Assembly (NCBI GenBank): GCA_030068075.1 | Contig: CM057829.1 | Location: 81,707,132-81,771,131 of the forward strand | Source of the DNA: Paguma larvata | Taxonomy: Eukaryota > Chordata > Mammalia > Carnivora > Viverridae | DNA length: 64,000 bases | Direction of reading: 5' to 3' | Part shown: piece by piece, positions 12,086 to 24,359 of the stretch | Numbering within the stretch: position 1 is the stretch's first letter | How the letters are laid out: every line of letters starts with the position of its first letter | Made by a program: the position numbers and the translations under genes | The notes under the pieces: model-generated | Told to the model about the DNA's origin: nothing | The model's input: the letters and a program-made list of their open reading frames with translations, nothing else | The model's database searches: none

Positions 12086-13084
12086 AATTTAAAAAAGCAG
12101 AGATAAAATTTGACATGGAAATTGGACCAGAGATTTTGATATTGTTAAAGAGAAGAAGGTTGTATAGCTAAGTTAGGCTATGGAGTTTGAATTTGGTTTG
12201 ATAGATAGACTATATTACAGATTCTTAAATATGGAAGCAAATATCTGAAAAATGGTTACTAAGTAAAAACTCCTTTCCTAACTGTCACTAGAATTATTGC
12301 AGAGTTAAGAAGGCAAAAATGACATTGTTACAGAAAATAAACACAGAATTATGGATAAATTAGAGCAAATAAATGTGACATTCAAAGAAAGGAAGGAATT
12401 AATACGCTTAGTAACTAAAAATAAAGAGACATTAAATGAATGCAAAATTTTGAACTTTTTTATTGTTTTCTTGAATGATGGTAAGGCCAATTGTCCCCAA
12501 GCGTGTTGGTAATGATGACACATTGCAGTAAATGATATTTTAATTTTGGATTCTCCAAACTTTTGAAATGGAGAACCAAGAATGATTAAATCAGAAGAGA
12601 ATTCACAGGAAACTACTATAAGCTTACAGGAAACTAAAAAAGTAATAGAAGTTTCAACAAGGAAGAGGGTATCAACAGAATCCAGTGGAAGAAAGAGATC
12701 AAGATGGGTGTGTGTGTGTGCGTGTGTGGCAGGGGGGATGATGCTGGGTGGAAAATAAAAAACACACAGAACATTAGGGTGGTGGGCATTAGCTCTATGT
12801 GAGGCTGGGACAAGCATAAAGGGTAAAATTTAAATTTTGATGACAAATTAGAAACAGGATTTTAAAGAGATCTTATGATGAGTGGCTTGAAGCTTACTTT
12901 TCATTGGCTCTTCAGTAAATCTGCCTCTACTTTTTAGGAAGAAAAAGTACAGTTCCAGGATGAGGGTAGAAGGAACCAACTGAGTAGATGTTTGCAGTGA
13001 TCATACATTCCTAATTAAAAGTCAGGACCCATGGTTTGGAAGAGAAAATAATATCTGAAGTAATACAAAAGAGAAGTAGAATTT
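12086..13084. other. Unassigned sequence with a short (GT)n tract
   Basis: No gene was recognised. A GT run lies at about 12711-12728. A 170-codon antisense frame (12305-12817) runs across it but has no motif, and its low-complexity HTHTH part comes from the GT tract. Confidence 0.45.
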
Positions 13085-13117
13085 GAAATTAAAAACACAA
13101 TACCATTCTTATTAGCA

Positions 13118-13287
13118 CTCTTTAAGTACTTAGTTATAAATCTAACAAAGTATTTACAAGATGTATATAAGGAAAACTAAAATCTGATGAACAAAATCAA
13201 AGAAACTCTTTAAGTACTTAAATCTAACAAAGTATTTACAAGATGTATATAAGGAAAACTAAAATCTGATGAACAAAATCAAAGAAA
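13118..13287 (+). repeat. Tandem duplication of 88 and 82 bp inside the L1
   Basis: The unit starting ctctttaagtactta occurs at 13118-13205 and again at 13206-13287. The copies are almost identical except for a 6-bp difference (gttata present only in the first). L1s normally carry this ORF2 segment once. Confidence 0.95.
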
Positions 13288-14694
13288 AACAAAATAAATG
13301 AAGAAATATTCCATGTTCATGGACAGGAAGACTCAATATTGTCAAGATTAGTTTTTCCCAACTCTATAGATTCAATGCAATCCCAATAAAACCTCATTAA
13401 GTTATTTTGTGGATATCAACAAAATGATTCTAAAGTTTATATAGCGAGACAAAGTGCCAGAATAAGCAATACAATATTAAAGGAGAACAAAGTTGGAAGA
13501 GTGCCACGACCTGACCTCAAGATTTATTGTGAAGGTACTATGATCAATACAAGTGTGGTATTGGTGAAAGAACAAATAGATTAATGGAATAGAATAGACG
13601 GCCCCAGAATAGATCCCATAAATATAGTTAACTGATCTTTCACAAAGGAGAAAAGGCAGTAAGTGTGAGCAAAGATGGTCTCTTATACAAATTGTGTTGG
13701 AATTACTGGACATCCATGTGCAAAAAAAAAAAAATATTTACACAGACTTTACAGACTTTGCAAATATTAACTCAAAATGGATCATAGACCTAAATATAAG
13801 ATGTGAAACTATAAAACTCCTGGAATACATAATGTAGGAGGTAACCTAGATCATGTTGGGTATAGAGATGACTTTTTATGTTCAATAGGAAAGGCATGAT
13901 CCATGAAAGAAATAATTGGTAAACTGGACTTCATTAATATTAAAAGTTTCTTTCTGTGAAAGACAATGTCAAGATAATGAGAAGACAAGACCCATACTGG
14001 GATAAAATACTTGCAAAAGACACATCTGATATACGCAATATATACAAAGAACACTTAAAACTCAACAAGGAAAAAACAACTGTTTAAAAATAGGCCAATG
14101 ACTTGAACAGACATCTTACTGAAGAATATATACAGATGGCAAATAAGCATATAAAGAGATATTATGCTGTCAGGGAAATGCAAATTAAAACAATAAGATA
14201 TCACTACACACTTAGAAGAATGGTCAAAACTGGGAACACTGTCAACATTCAATGCAGGTGAAGATGCGTAGCAACAGGGACTCTCATTTATTGCTGGTAG
14301 GAATGCAAAATGCTACAACCTCTTTAGAAGACAGCTTGATACTCTCTTACAAAACGAAATATTCTCTTACCATGTGATTCAGCAATCCTGCCCTTGGTAT
14401 TTACCCAAAGGAGTCGAAAATTTATGTCCACACAAAAACGTGTACATAAATGTTTATAGCAGCTTTATCCGTAATTGCCCAAACTTGGAAGCAACCAAGA
14501 TACCGTTTAGTAGGTGAATGGATAAACAAACTATGGTTTATCCTGACAATGGATTATTATTCAGTGCTCAAGATAAGTGATCTATGAAGCCATGAGAAAC
14601 ATGACTGAACCTTAAACACGTATTGCTAAGTGAAAGAAGCCTATCTGAAAAGCCTACATAATGTTGACTCCAACTCTATAACATCTGGAAAAGA

Positions 14695-14728
14695 ATCACT
14701 TCTCGGCCTTTTGGCTGAGATCAAGTGT
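14695..14728 (+). pseudogene. U2 snRNA 5'-end fragment (34 nt) inserted in an L1 3' UTR
   Basis: The 34 bases atcacttctcggccttttgg plus ctgagatcaagtgt match nucleotides 1-34 of vertebrate U2 snRNA with two differences (positions 4 and 23). The position-4 change is the expected decay of a CpG. The L1 text before it (ataacatctggaaaag) and after it (gcaaaactatagagacag) is normally continuous, so this is an insertion. Near-identical short direct repeats flank it (ggaaaaga at 14687-14694, ggaaagca at 14729-14736). It is far too short to be a functional snRNA. Truncated U2 pseudogenes that keep the RNA's 5' end are a known class of retrosequence. Confidence 0.88.
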
Positions 14729-15072
14729 GGAAAGCAAAACTATAGAGACAGTTAACAGATCAGTGGTTGCCAGGGATTGATGGAAGGAGGAAGGAATACG
14801 GGGATCACAAAGAAATTTGGGGGCATTCAAACTACTCAATGTAACACTATAATGGTGGGTACATACCATTATTTATTTATTTGTCTGAACTTTTGGAATG
14901 CTCAGCATCAAGTGAACCCTAATGTAAACTATAAACTCTGAGTGTAATGATGTGTTAACTGTAGTTTCAATTGTAACAAATGCATGTGTGAGGGTGTTAC
15001 ATGGTAAATCTCTGCACTTTCTGCTTAATTTTACTGTGACCCTAAAAAATTAAATCTATTTTTTTAAAAAAA

Positions 15073-16194
15073 GAACCATACTAATAATCAGGGAAATATC
15101 CTTTACAATCAAGAAATACGATGCCTTGCTCCCCTTAAATTAGAAAAATAAATACATAAAGGGTCTGAAACTTTCCAGTGATAGCAGAAGTGTGATTTGC
15201 AGATATGGGGGGTTTGGGGTACTCTTTTATACTCTTGGTGGGATTTAATTTAAAATAATAGTTCTGGAATAAAATCTGGCAATATATATTAAGAACCGGG
15301 CCCTCCCCTTAACTCGGCATTTCTACTTGTAGGAGTTCACTCAAAACGTATAAAAGGAATAGTACATAAAGATATATATACACAAGGATATTTAGCATAG
15401 CAATAAATTAGAAGCAACCTAAATTCTTAACAATAGTAGGATGATTAATATTGGCATGTTCGAGCTTTGAAATAAAATGCAAATAAGATAGATTTATAGA
15501 TATAGGTATCTTTTGGTAGAGACAAACTGTGAAGGAAATCCATACAATATTACAAAGTAAGATAAAAATACCTAGTATATACATATATATATATATATGC
15601 ATGTACATATACATAGATGTATACACATACACATACATATATATTATATACACATATATAATCCCACCTTTTTAAAAATAGCCTCTAAATATGCTGCATA
15701 TCTTTCATCGAAAGGAAATAAAAGTATTTAAAAAGCTAACTTTTCCCAATATCAGTCCTGACAGTAGAAGAGGGAGAGGGAGGAGGAACTTTTGGTTTTT
15801 TGATTAGGCTCTTCGTTAACACTTGAGTTTGAACCCAGAACACATGTATCATTTAGTAATTCAAATTAATCGAGAGGAGAACACTAAGGGTATGAGGTAA
15901 GTGCTATTATGGGGCTGTTGTTGATGTGAAGACAGGATCTCAACCATTCCCGGGGGGATGGCCATCTTGTCCCTGAGAAGGCGAGGAGGAGCAGTGAGGG
16001 GAAAAGCTTAGGGCAGAGCCAGAAAAGGAGACTATGAGTGTTAAGGCAGAAAGAGTAACAGGTTCCAACGTGTGACTTTCACAAGAAGTTACAGAGAGTT
16101 CAGACTGGATGGCACTAGAGTGGGAGGGGTGCAAATGGGAGGCGACAATAAACAACTTCTTGGTTTCCAAGTGAGTTAGGGGTTGTTAAAGGAA
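15073..16194. other. Unassigned sequence
   Basis: AT-rich sequence with a TA/CA microsatellite. A more GC-rich part (about 15935-16170) shows no recognisable exon. Confidence 0.45.
15578..15661. repeat. (TA)n/(CATA)n-rich microsatellite
   Basis: An imperfect alternating tract with atatatatatatat and several acatacaca-type units. Confidence 0.92.
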
Positions 16195-16375
16195 TCAGAT
16201 CACAGTGGTTTTGAGTCTGATTCTTGACCCTGTCATACGAGGCATTAAATAAACAACCTCTTTGGCCTCAATTTTCTCATCTATAAAATGAGAATCATAA
16301 CACTTACCTTGTTATTTCGAGGAATCAATTACACATGTAAAGTGAGAAGCATATGGTTTTTGCATATTAGACACT
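16195..16375 (+). mobile_element. MIR SINE
   Basis: The order ggcctcaattttctcatct, ataaaatgagaatcataaca, cttaccttgttatttcgagg and aattacacatgtaaagtgag matches the MIR core and its 3' part, as an old tRNA-derived mammalian SINE. Confidence 0.88.
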
Positions 16376-17562
16376 TTGCTGATAGCAACGATTATTAGAA
16401 CTCCCTTTGCTCCAGGCTATTGTAGTTTAGACATGATTCTGGGCTACTGATCATGTATGTTGGTTTCCCTAATTTATGAAGCAATGTTAAATGGGATGGT
16501 TGTGTTTAGCAATAAACAATCTCCATGAAATCAGGTGTCTCAACTAATTGAACAAGGCAGTAACAAACAAGAAGCAATGCCTGTGATTGCCAAAATGTTC
16601 TAAGGAGCCATTTTCCCCTGAATTCTTGTAATAGTTTAATAAAAGCATCCAAATGAACAGTGCAAGGAATGCCACTAACTTTGAATCAAGAGTTTACTGC
16701 AAATCAGTGTTTGTGGAATATTTCTACTGATTGCGGTGTAATTGCCATACAAGACATTGTTCTCCTTAACTACATCCTATACGGAATGACTCCTTTTTTC
16801 CCCTCCATGGACTATACAGTTTAGAAACTAAAACAAAGTAAGGGGGAAAGATCCATCTTTTTGATTGAGGAAAAAATGCAGACGATAATATATGTTTCTA
16901 TGTCGTGGGCTGCACATACAGAAAAGCACCAGTACCTTGAAGAGCTGGCCTTGACAATGTAAACTAAGGCCTCCCTTGTAAAGAGCGTGAAGAGCCAAGG
17001 GAGAGCGAACAATGATTGTGTTTGAAACAGGTAAAATACTGTAAAGATGAACAGCCGTCCATTAAATTTAGAGAGACGGTCATTGGTGACCATTGGTCTA
17101 GGAAGCTATGCCGAAAGATTGAAAAAGCCATAATGGATCAGTGTGCTAGGGAGAACTGTTGTCCAGATCCCTCGGTGAGGAGAGTGCAGTCAGCATACAG
17201 CCTCTCCCTGTCCAGCCTTCCAAGGTAGGCATCTGTTTCAGAGAGCACCTGGCTCCAGGCCAGGCCCTTCTGGGGACAACCCACACCAGATTGCTGAGTA
17301 AGGCGCGTCCATTTGCAGCCCAGTGTGGAACATTATGAGGGTCAGTATGCCTCCCACGTTTCTTGCTGGCTTGGCTGCGATTTTGACCAGGCGGCACCCG
17401 GTTCGGTTTGTCCTTCTGCCCTTCCTTGCACGTCATCCCTTCCTTTCACGGGTGTGAATCTCTGATTACTATCTTGCATCTCAAGCTCCACCTCAGTATC
17501 TGCTTTGGAGATCGAAAACTGTGACAAATGAGGTGAGGGATTGAGTAAATGGAGATGTATTT
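16376..17562. other. Unassigned sequence with a GC-richer patch
   Basis: Single-copy-looking sequence. The patch at about 17140-17520 is GC-richer and supports overlapping open frames on both strands (96 codons antisense at 17146-17436), but none has a recognisable domain. The phrase gcatctcaagctccacctca followed by ctttggagatcg could be an old LTR remnant; the family was not identified. Confidence 0.35.
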
Positions 17563-17578
17563 AGAAATCTATGCATTT

Positions 17579-17764
17579 ATTTATTTATTTATTTTTTAAT
17601 TTAAAATAGTTTATTTTCAAATTGGTTTACATAAAACACCCAGTGTTCATCCCAACATGTGCCCTTTTTTAATGCCCATCACCCCCTCTCCCCCCCCATC
17701 TCCCTCACCCTCAGTTTGTTCTTAGTCTTTGAGAGTCTCTTATGTTTTATCTCCCTCCCTCTCT
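17579..17764 (-). mobile_element. Short 5'-truncated L1 (3' UTR only)
   Basis: The plus strand reads the reverse of a carnivore L1 3' end: a T-rich tail, caaattggtttacataaaac, acccagtgttcatcccaac, ccctcagtttgttcttagtc, ttgagagtctcttatg. The copies gaaatctatgcattta at 17564-17579 and 17765-17780 form a clear target-site duplication, so this is a whole insertion of only about 185 bp. Confidence 0.95.
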
Positions 17765-17780
17765 GAAATCTATGCATTTA

Positions 17781-20265
17781 AAAATTTATCTGTAATGGGG
17801 GATGAGAGACGAGGTAGTAGCAGCAGGAGGGAATCAGGTTAAGGGGGAAGTCTTATTATATTCATGTCTTGCAGGGATAGGGTACGGGAAAGATTTGCGA
17901 GAATATGTGTTGATGAAAAGGATCCAGAACAGGAGGCAAATCTTTGGAATGCTCCAGAACTTCAAACCACACTGTAATAATATGACTCTTTAAGAAAACA
18001 ACATTTTGTATCCTCCGTTTGCCCCAACCCAGAGGTAAATTTATGCATTTAAACAGTTTCTTCCCTATTTTGGAGGGGACACAGATTTTGGAAAAAAAAC
18101 AAAGTGCTTATTTGATGAATTGTGATTAATAGTGAGATCAATAGATTTCTTTCCATCCCTTAAACCAACTTTTACATGTTCTATAATTCATCCAGAGGTG
18201 GTCAGAAATTCCACAATTTGTACAAAATTCCACAAAGATGCTGGAAATTTTAGCCATCGGTTTCACAAACAAAAATACACATTTTACTTTACTTTCCAGA
18301 AACTCTTTTGGTGCAGGTTTTTTGTTTTTGTTTTGTTTTGTTTTGTTTTAAATTCCTTCGGGAAGGAAAATTAAAATCAAAAAGCAAATATCAGAATTAC
18401 TGCTATTCACGACTTTTTGCTCAGTCTTTTTTAGAAGGGAGAATTTCCTTCCTAAAGTAACATTCATGAATGATGACATAATTAGAAATAGGCCTCGCAC
18501 AATATGGCATTACTAATTGCTATTTCTCCCTTGATAGCAGCAACCTGATAAGAATGTTGATATCTTTCAGACCATCTAAAATGATTCGCTCTTGACCTAG
18601 AAGTTAAAATGAACTCTTTTGGACAAGAGGTGAAACAGATGATACGCTGCTTTTCTCCAATTATAGGAACACAAACTGTACAACAACACATATATGTGAC
18701 GCTAATAAAGAAGTGAGCACAAACAATATATGGGATGAGACATTAACCCTTTTTGAACAACATTCTTATTCACAGTACTACTGGGAAAGTTAATAGACGC
18801 TTAGCTTTGATAGAAATTTTTGCTGTGAGGTAGGTATCATGTTGCCTTTTGTTGTTATTTTAGTTGTAATGATGCCTAGGAAATTTCCTAGAAAATAGAA
18901 AGACTGGAGCTTTTACACTTCTTTCTTGAGATTGAACGCATTATCTCATACTAACATCATTAATGACTGTAATTTACTAACAATACCTTTGTTCTAAAGA
19001 TCTGATTGATTATTTTAATTGTGGCTGAAATTGGAACCACTAGTTGTGCTTTTGCCAGGAAAATACACACAGTCGTGAATGCTTATGGAGCTAGAACATA
19101 ACCAGCTGGTTCACTCTGGCTTCCACAGATTCTTACCTTTGCTCTGCAGGCCAGGCTACAGCATCCGATCATGACAGACCAAACACACGACTGCCAACAG
19201 ACGCAGTCTATGATTCAGAACTCTGCAAAATAAATAAATACATAAAAATCTACCGTGAGACTGTATGCATGTAATGCTTCCCTTTTGCATGGAAAGATAA
19301 AAGCTGTTAAAAAGCTAAACACCTTTTATAAATTCACAAATCTGGAAATGTTGAAGGCAGGTGGCCATTTCTCTGCCTCCTTATTGCAATTGACAGTTAT
19401 CTGAAATAACATATGGAGGTATTAAATAAAAATTACAAGTCTCAAGTATTTTATATAGCCATTGCAGTCTACCAAGGTTTTATTTATATAGCATGATGAC
19501 AGTAAAATGATCTACATCATAGTCCAAGTGCTCTGTGTCACATTCCCTCTTAGTAATAAACCCAAATTCTTTGTTTACTAATGTATAGACAACCGTGCTT
19601 TTATCAGTGCATGTATTAGTAGTGGCCGATAAATAGAATATCAAACATTCTAGATCTAGGAACATTATAAACAATGACTAAGCAATATTACTCCCTCCGT
19701 AACAGGGCTTTTGTGAGAACTTTAGCAAAAAACATCCATATATTGTATATGAGTACATACACCATATGCATGCATGCATAATATGTGTACATATACGAAT
19801 TAACTTTTATGTCTATCTGCATATATAGAATATATATCCTTTTCTTATTATATGTGGCCATGCTGCCAACTTTCCGCTGTGTGTTTCGGAAGGATTTTCC
19901 CAGGTTTATGAAAGCAGATGCTGTGTACATATTCTGCCTATGCTTACAAACTGGCCTGGGAAGGCACTCCAGTCACGAACCTCACCATGGTCATCATATT
20001 TTCTTTTCCACTTAAATGTCCGCTTTCTTCACCACCGCTGAGATTGGCTGTGAAACTAGCCTGAAGGATTTCTTGAGACATCAGCCACGATGTTATTTTT
20101 AAATCGGTATTTACATTTGGTATTTTTTTTTTTATTATATATGACCAAGGACCACATAACTCAGTCAGTTTACTTAAAAAGTAAATGTTCATTTTTATGA
20201 ACGTCAGTAGGGTAGATTTTGTCTCCTTTCAGAATCCCAAAACTGACAAATATTTAGAGTTTTGC
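17781..20265. other. Unassigned AT-rich sequence
   Basis: No gene or clear repeat was recognised. A simple T/G stretch of ttttgtttt units lies at about 18318-18350. The longest frames (about 80 codons) have no motif. Confidence 0.45.
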
Positions 20266-20269
20266 CTTT

Positions 20270-20490
20270 GTGTGACTTATACATGTTCAGATTTCTCAGA
20301 TTAGATCATGAATATTCCTAGAATTCGAGTTCCTTGACATTTTCTCCTCTTTACATGTACTTCTTTTCATTTTACCCCCATGTCCTTTTATATTTTTTTA
20401 AACTGGTAAACAAAACCACTGTATCCTTGGGGCCTAAAACATTGATTTGGCATAATACGTCTTCAATAAATATTTGTCGATTAAATAGTT
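20270..20490 (+). mobile_element. Probable L2/MIR-type 3' end
   Basis: The phrase ggcataatacgtcttcaata followed by aatatttgtcgattaaatag resembles the common L2/MIR ending (gtaggtgctcaataaatatttgttgaatga class). It is preceded by aattcgagttccttgaca and a pyrimidine-rich stretch. It is highly diverged. Confidence 0.45.
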
Positions 20491-21710
20491 ATGTTGTCAA
20501 TCTATAGTCTTAAATATCTTACCTACTTATTATCAACACCGTAGGTAAATTTCATGATTAATTTCAAGAGATTTGATCGGACTCATTTTCTGGCCATAAT
20601 TCTCCACCTTCCCATTGCTAAATTGTGCTTCCCATTTCAAAATCTCAGCCTTGCTTGTGGAACATGTAAAAAGTGTAAAGAAGGAGCAGGAAGGGAAGAG
20701 ATTCGCGAACATGTTTTATGAACTCAGGCTTTTCAACTCAGAGACATGAAGATTCTTGATAATCTAACCAACTTCCTTTATATAAAGTCAATGATTTCGT
20801 ATGATAATGGAATTAGATTTTGTCTATGTAAATTTAAAGAGTAAAATCAAACCAAAACTAATGGATAGGAAGGTGGGGGATAAATAGTCTTCTTGTCATG
20901 TAAAGGACATTTCTGAGTATTAGATCTTTCCCAAATGAAATGTCATACATCAGTAGATAATATATTTTCTGTCCTATTAGAAGTTGGTGGAAATATTTTA
21001 TAGGAGCATAAAATATTAACTGAGGATTGAACCAGAAGACAACCTCAGAAAGACCTTTACAAAACTGTTTGTAAATTCCCCTGAACTTAATCCTATTTCT
21101 TTGGCTCTTCCCTCAAAACAATGACTGCCATATCTGCCCTTCAAAACTTTACTCCTCCTTGCCTTTAACAGTATGGATTATTCCAGTTCACCTTTAAATA
21201 CATGCTCTTATCCAATCGCTTTCAAACACTGCGAAAGATAGCAGTTAGCATCACTCTAACCTAGTAGATTAGTTAATTTTTACAGTTTCTCTTGACATTT
21301 AATTAAAAATTTTTTAAGTTAATCATCAACAGCTATCTTAGGAATTTACTAACCTGCAGCATTTAATCATAAGACAAGCACGTTAGCCATCTCTTGCCTG
21401 CCTTCCTAGACCACACTTTATCAGTATCTGCAGTTGTATGTTATCCACACTCTGGTTACCATTTTTAAAAATTCAGTTTTCATGCGCATGAGCTCCATAA
21501 TCTCCATAGTCCTAGCCACTCCCTACTCGTTATGTGTGACCTACTCCACTAATTTGTATTTCTTCTTTTGTCTCTGTAGGTGTCTGAATTTTACAAGAAC
21601 ATACTTAGACTGGAGAATCAGTTTACACTCTGATGGGAATCAGAGAGCAAAGTGGTGTTTTTCTTTTTTTCCATTTGTACCTTTTAGTTTTTGAATTAGA
21701 GGCATTTTTT
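20491..21710. other. Unassigned sequence
   Basis: No gene was recognised. The block at about 21060-21640 is pyrimidine-rich and might include an old LINE2 remnant, but no defining end was seen. Confidence 0.4.
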
Positions 21711-21753
21711 TTAACTTTATTTACTTATTTTGAGAGAGAGTGAGAGAGAAACT

Positions 21754-21787
<34 letters not shown>

Positions 21788-21973
21788 TAGCCTATGTGCA
21801 TATGAGTGGGGGAGGGGCGGAGAGAGAGAGAGGGAGACAGAGAGATTCAGAAGCAGGCTCTGCGCTATCAGTTTACAACCAGACTTGGGGCTCGATCTCA
21901 TGAATCATAAGACCGTTACCTAAGTCGAAATCATGAGTCTGATGCTTAACAGACAGCGCCACCCAGGCGCCCC
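21711..21973 (-). mobile_element. Felid tRNA-Lys SINE with expanded (GA)n tail
   Basis: The minus-strand head is GGGGCGCCTGGGTGGCGCTG. The tail side reads tttattttgagagagagtga, followed by a long GA run. Flanking copies related to aattagaggcattttt and aataagaggtattttt form the target-site duplication. Confidence 0.95.
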
Positions 21974-24355
21974 AAATAAGAGGTATTTTTAAGTTGTGGC
22001 TATGGGGACATTGTGTTGAAGATTTGATTTATATAAAATAGCGGAAAGAAATAAAGTTAGTACTCATATATTTTATTTCTAGTCCCATATTTGCTATGTG
22101 AAATTAAATAAACAAAAGTTCCTGGAAGCTCAATTTTCACATTGTAAAAACCAGGATACGATTTTACCTTCCCAATTTTTCTTCTAAATTAACAACTGAC
22201 TTTATACTGAAGAATGTTGAAATAGTGCTATTTGATAATTTGTAGCCATTATTAACATCAGCTATGTTAACAGATCAATAAATGTTGCTTTTTTATAGTC
22301 TCGAATCCTGGGTATGTATATTACTATTTATTTCATGTGGACCTAATCAAAGCTTTTCATAAATCTCTTCCACAATAAAAGCCAACCACTGTTCCAGGTA
22401 TCAGAATCTATCTCCTTCAAATGGCCATTTAAAGGATGGAGAAAAAATTCCAGTCCCCTTTCTATAGCTGAGGAACTCACTGTAGGAAAAGAAAGAAGTT
22501 TGGGTCAACATTTATAAAAACGTTTTGGCATATTTAAAATAAAGAGCATTGAGGGGATAACTACATATTAACAGAGAATTGAACCAAATAAACTGAGGAA
22601 TAAGACATTAATCACTATTTCAAGTAAAGGTACTAATTTTACTTGGTAAGAATCTATAAAAATAAAATATTAACAGTATCTCACTACTGTAATAGAATGA
22701 TTATTTCCTTATATTCCTCTTTGTAAGGCTGGAAAATCTTGAAATTATGTTCAATTTAATTTATAAAACAAAGATATTTTAAAAAGTCTTACAGAGTGAT
22801 TTTCATGATTTTTGCTACCAACTAAATAGTTAAGGTGGGGGACTATACTGTATAAGATGGTTCTTATAAATATTCCTTTCCCAGTAGTTAAAGTTCAATC
22901 CCACTAGAATATAGAAGCAAAGGCTTTTAAGAGTCTTTTTTTTTTTAACGAAATAGACTTAAACTGTCGAAGGCAAAAAGCAAGGTGGTTTACCACTTAT
23001 TTTAATAAATTATTGAGATATTTATAAAGCTCTAATTTGCATTTTTTGTGTATTCCTAATTTATACGTACATATGTGAGCTTTAAGGAGAACTCATCTGA
23101 AAGAATGTAGAGTAGAATCTTCAGTAATAATATTTTATTGATGCAAAAAAATGGGGTGATCTTAACAAAGATGAAGTTAATCACATTATAAGACCTTTTG
23201 GGAACAGAAATGATGTTAAACAGTGAGAGGCAGGTGTACATGACAAGGAGTAGCAATGTGTCCTGAAGTTATGATTATATAATAGTAAAACACCAATTTT
23301 AACTTGGATGCTTATTTTGAAGAAATGTTGAATATTATTGATGTATTAGCATTCCTCATTAAGTCAAGCCATTTTTTTGACAGTCTCTGTTAACAATACT
23401 AAACCTTATTTTTAAAGGATGATTTTATAGGTATAGAAAGAGGGTTCCAATAGATGGTCAGAGTCAGAAAAATCACATAAATCTTTAAATATTTAAACAC
23501 GGATATAATACTTTATAAAATTATCTAAGAGTTTAAGAGTGTTTATTCCAACAAAAAAGTTTGCGTGAAAACAAGCCTCCTATCAATAAAAGCAAGATAC
23601 AACACAAAACCCTCCCCTAAACAATCTAGGTAACATATAAAATGTTACAAAATTTTAAAATTGTTAAATTTAAATTTGTTAAAATTTTAAAGTTGTTAGC
23701 CTTAGAGAGCTATTGAGACAGCTAGGACATGAGCAAGACTGACCCCCAAAGGAGCAAACTCACTGAGATAAGCTTTTAAGTTGTGTTTTCCTTTCGGTGT
23801 TTAGAAGTTATTACTTCTGGGCAAGAGAGTGAGAAGCCAGGAAAAGGACAAGAGTTACTAGACATAGAAATCATCCAACAGACTTTCTGGACATCTATAC
23901 AGTAGTGAGATAAAAAATGGAATTCAGGACTGTGCAGAGTGTCAAGAGAAAAGAGCCAACATCTCATGTGGAATTCCCCTTGAAGGATTTGCTGCTTTAA
24001 AATAATTCGATGCTTTGTAAGTTCTATATGATAGGAGTAGTTTAAGAGCAAAGCAGAGTTTTCTGTACACTTACCATGTTGAGTATATAGAAATTAAAAT
24101 TCCAGACATGCAAAGAAGTAAAACCCATCCACCCCCTTCACCTGGGAATATTAGACAGTTACATTTTAGGAAATGGTCTAATTTGATGGCAATTCAAATT
24201 TATATAGAATGTACTCCAGCATTCATTTGGGTAAGTCCCAAACTGGATTGCGGTAAACTGCCCCTAGGAACTGCCAGAGGTTAGATTAGGTATTTCGGTA
24301 AGGAGATAACACACTCCACAATCTCAACAGTTTTTTCACAACATGTAGGATGCTT
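21974..24355. other. Unassigned AT-rich sequence
   Basis: No gene was recognised. A locally palindromic AT block (aaattttaaaattgttaaat and similar) lies at about 23645-23697. Confidence 0.45.
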
Positions 24356-24359
24356 AGTA

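Larger units (their letters stand above)
13085..15072 (+). mobile_element. Old L1 LINE, 3' part (end of ORF2 and 3' UTR), 5' truncated
   Basis: The plus strand is A-rich and follows the L1 ORF2 end and 3' UTR: attccatgttcatggacagg, ttcaatgcaatcccaataaa, gaatagaatagacggcccca, tgctggtaggaatgcaaaat, tttatagcagctttatccgt, gcaaccaagataccgtttag, cagtggttgccagggattga. It ends near ttaaatctatttttttaaaa. Frequent stops and indels show it is long dead. It contains an internal tandem duplication (13118-13287) and a U2-like insert (14695-14728). The subfamily was not resolved. Confidence 0.9.

Noticed and set aside
12305..12817. 170-codon antisense frame
   Set aside because: No domain or exon context, and part of it encodes a GT microsatellite. 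It is likely a chance frame.
17146..17527. Overlapping antisense frames of 96 and 61 codons in a GC-richer patch
   Set aside because: No recognisable domain, no consistent frame and no splice sites that would make an exon.
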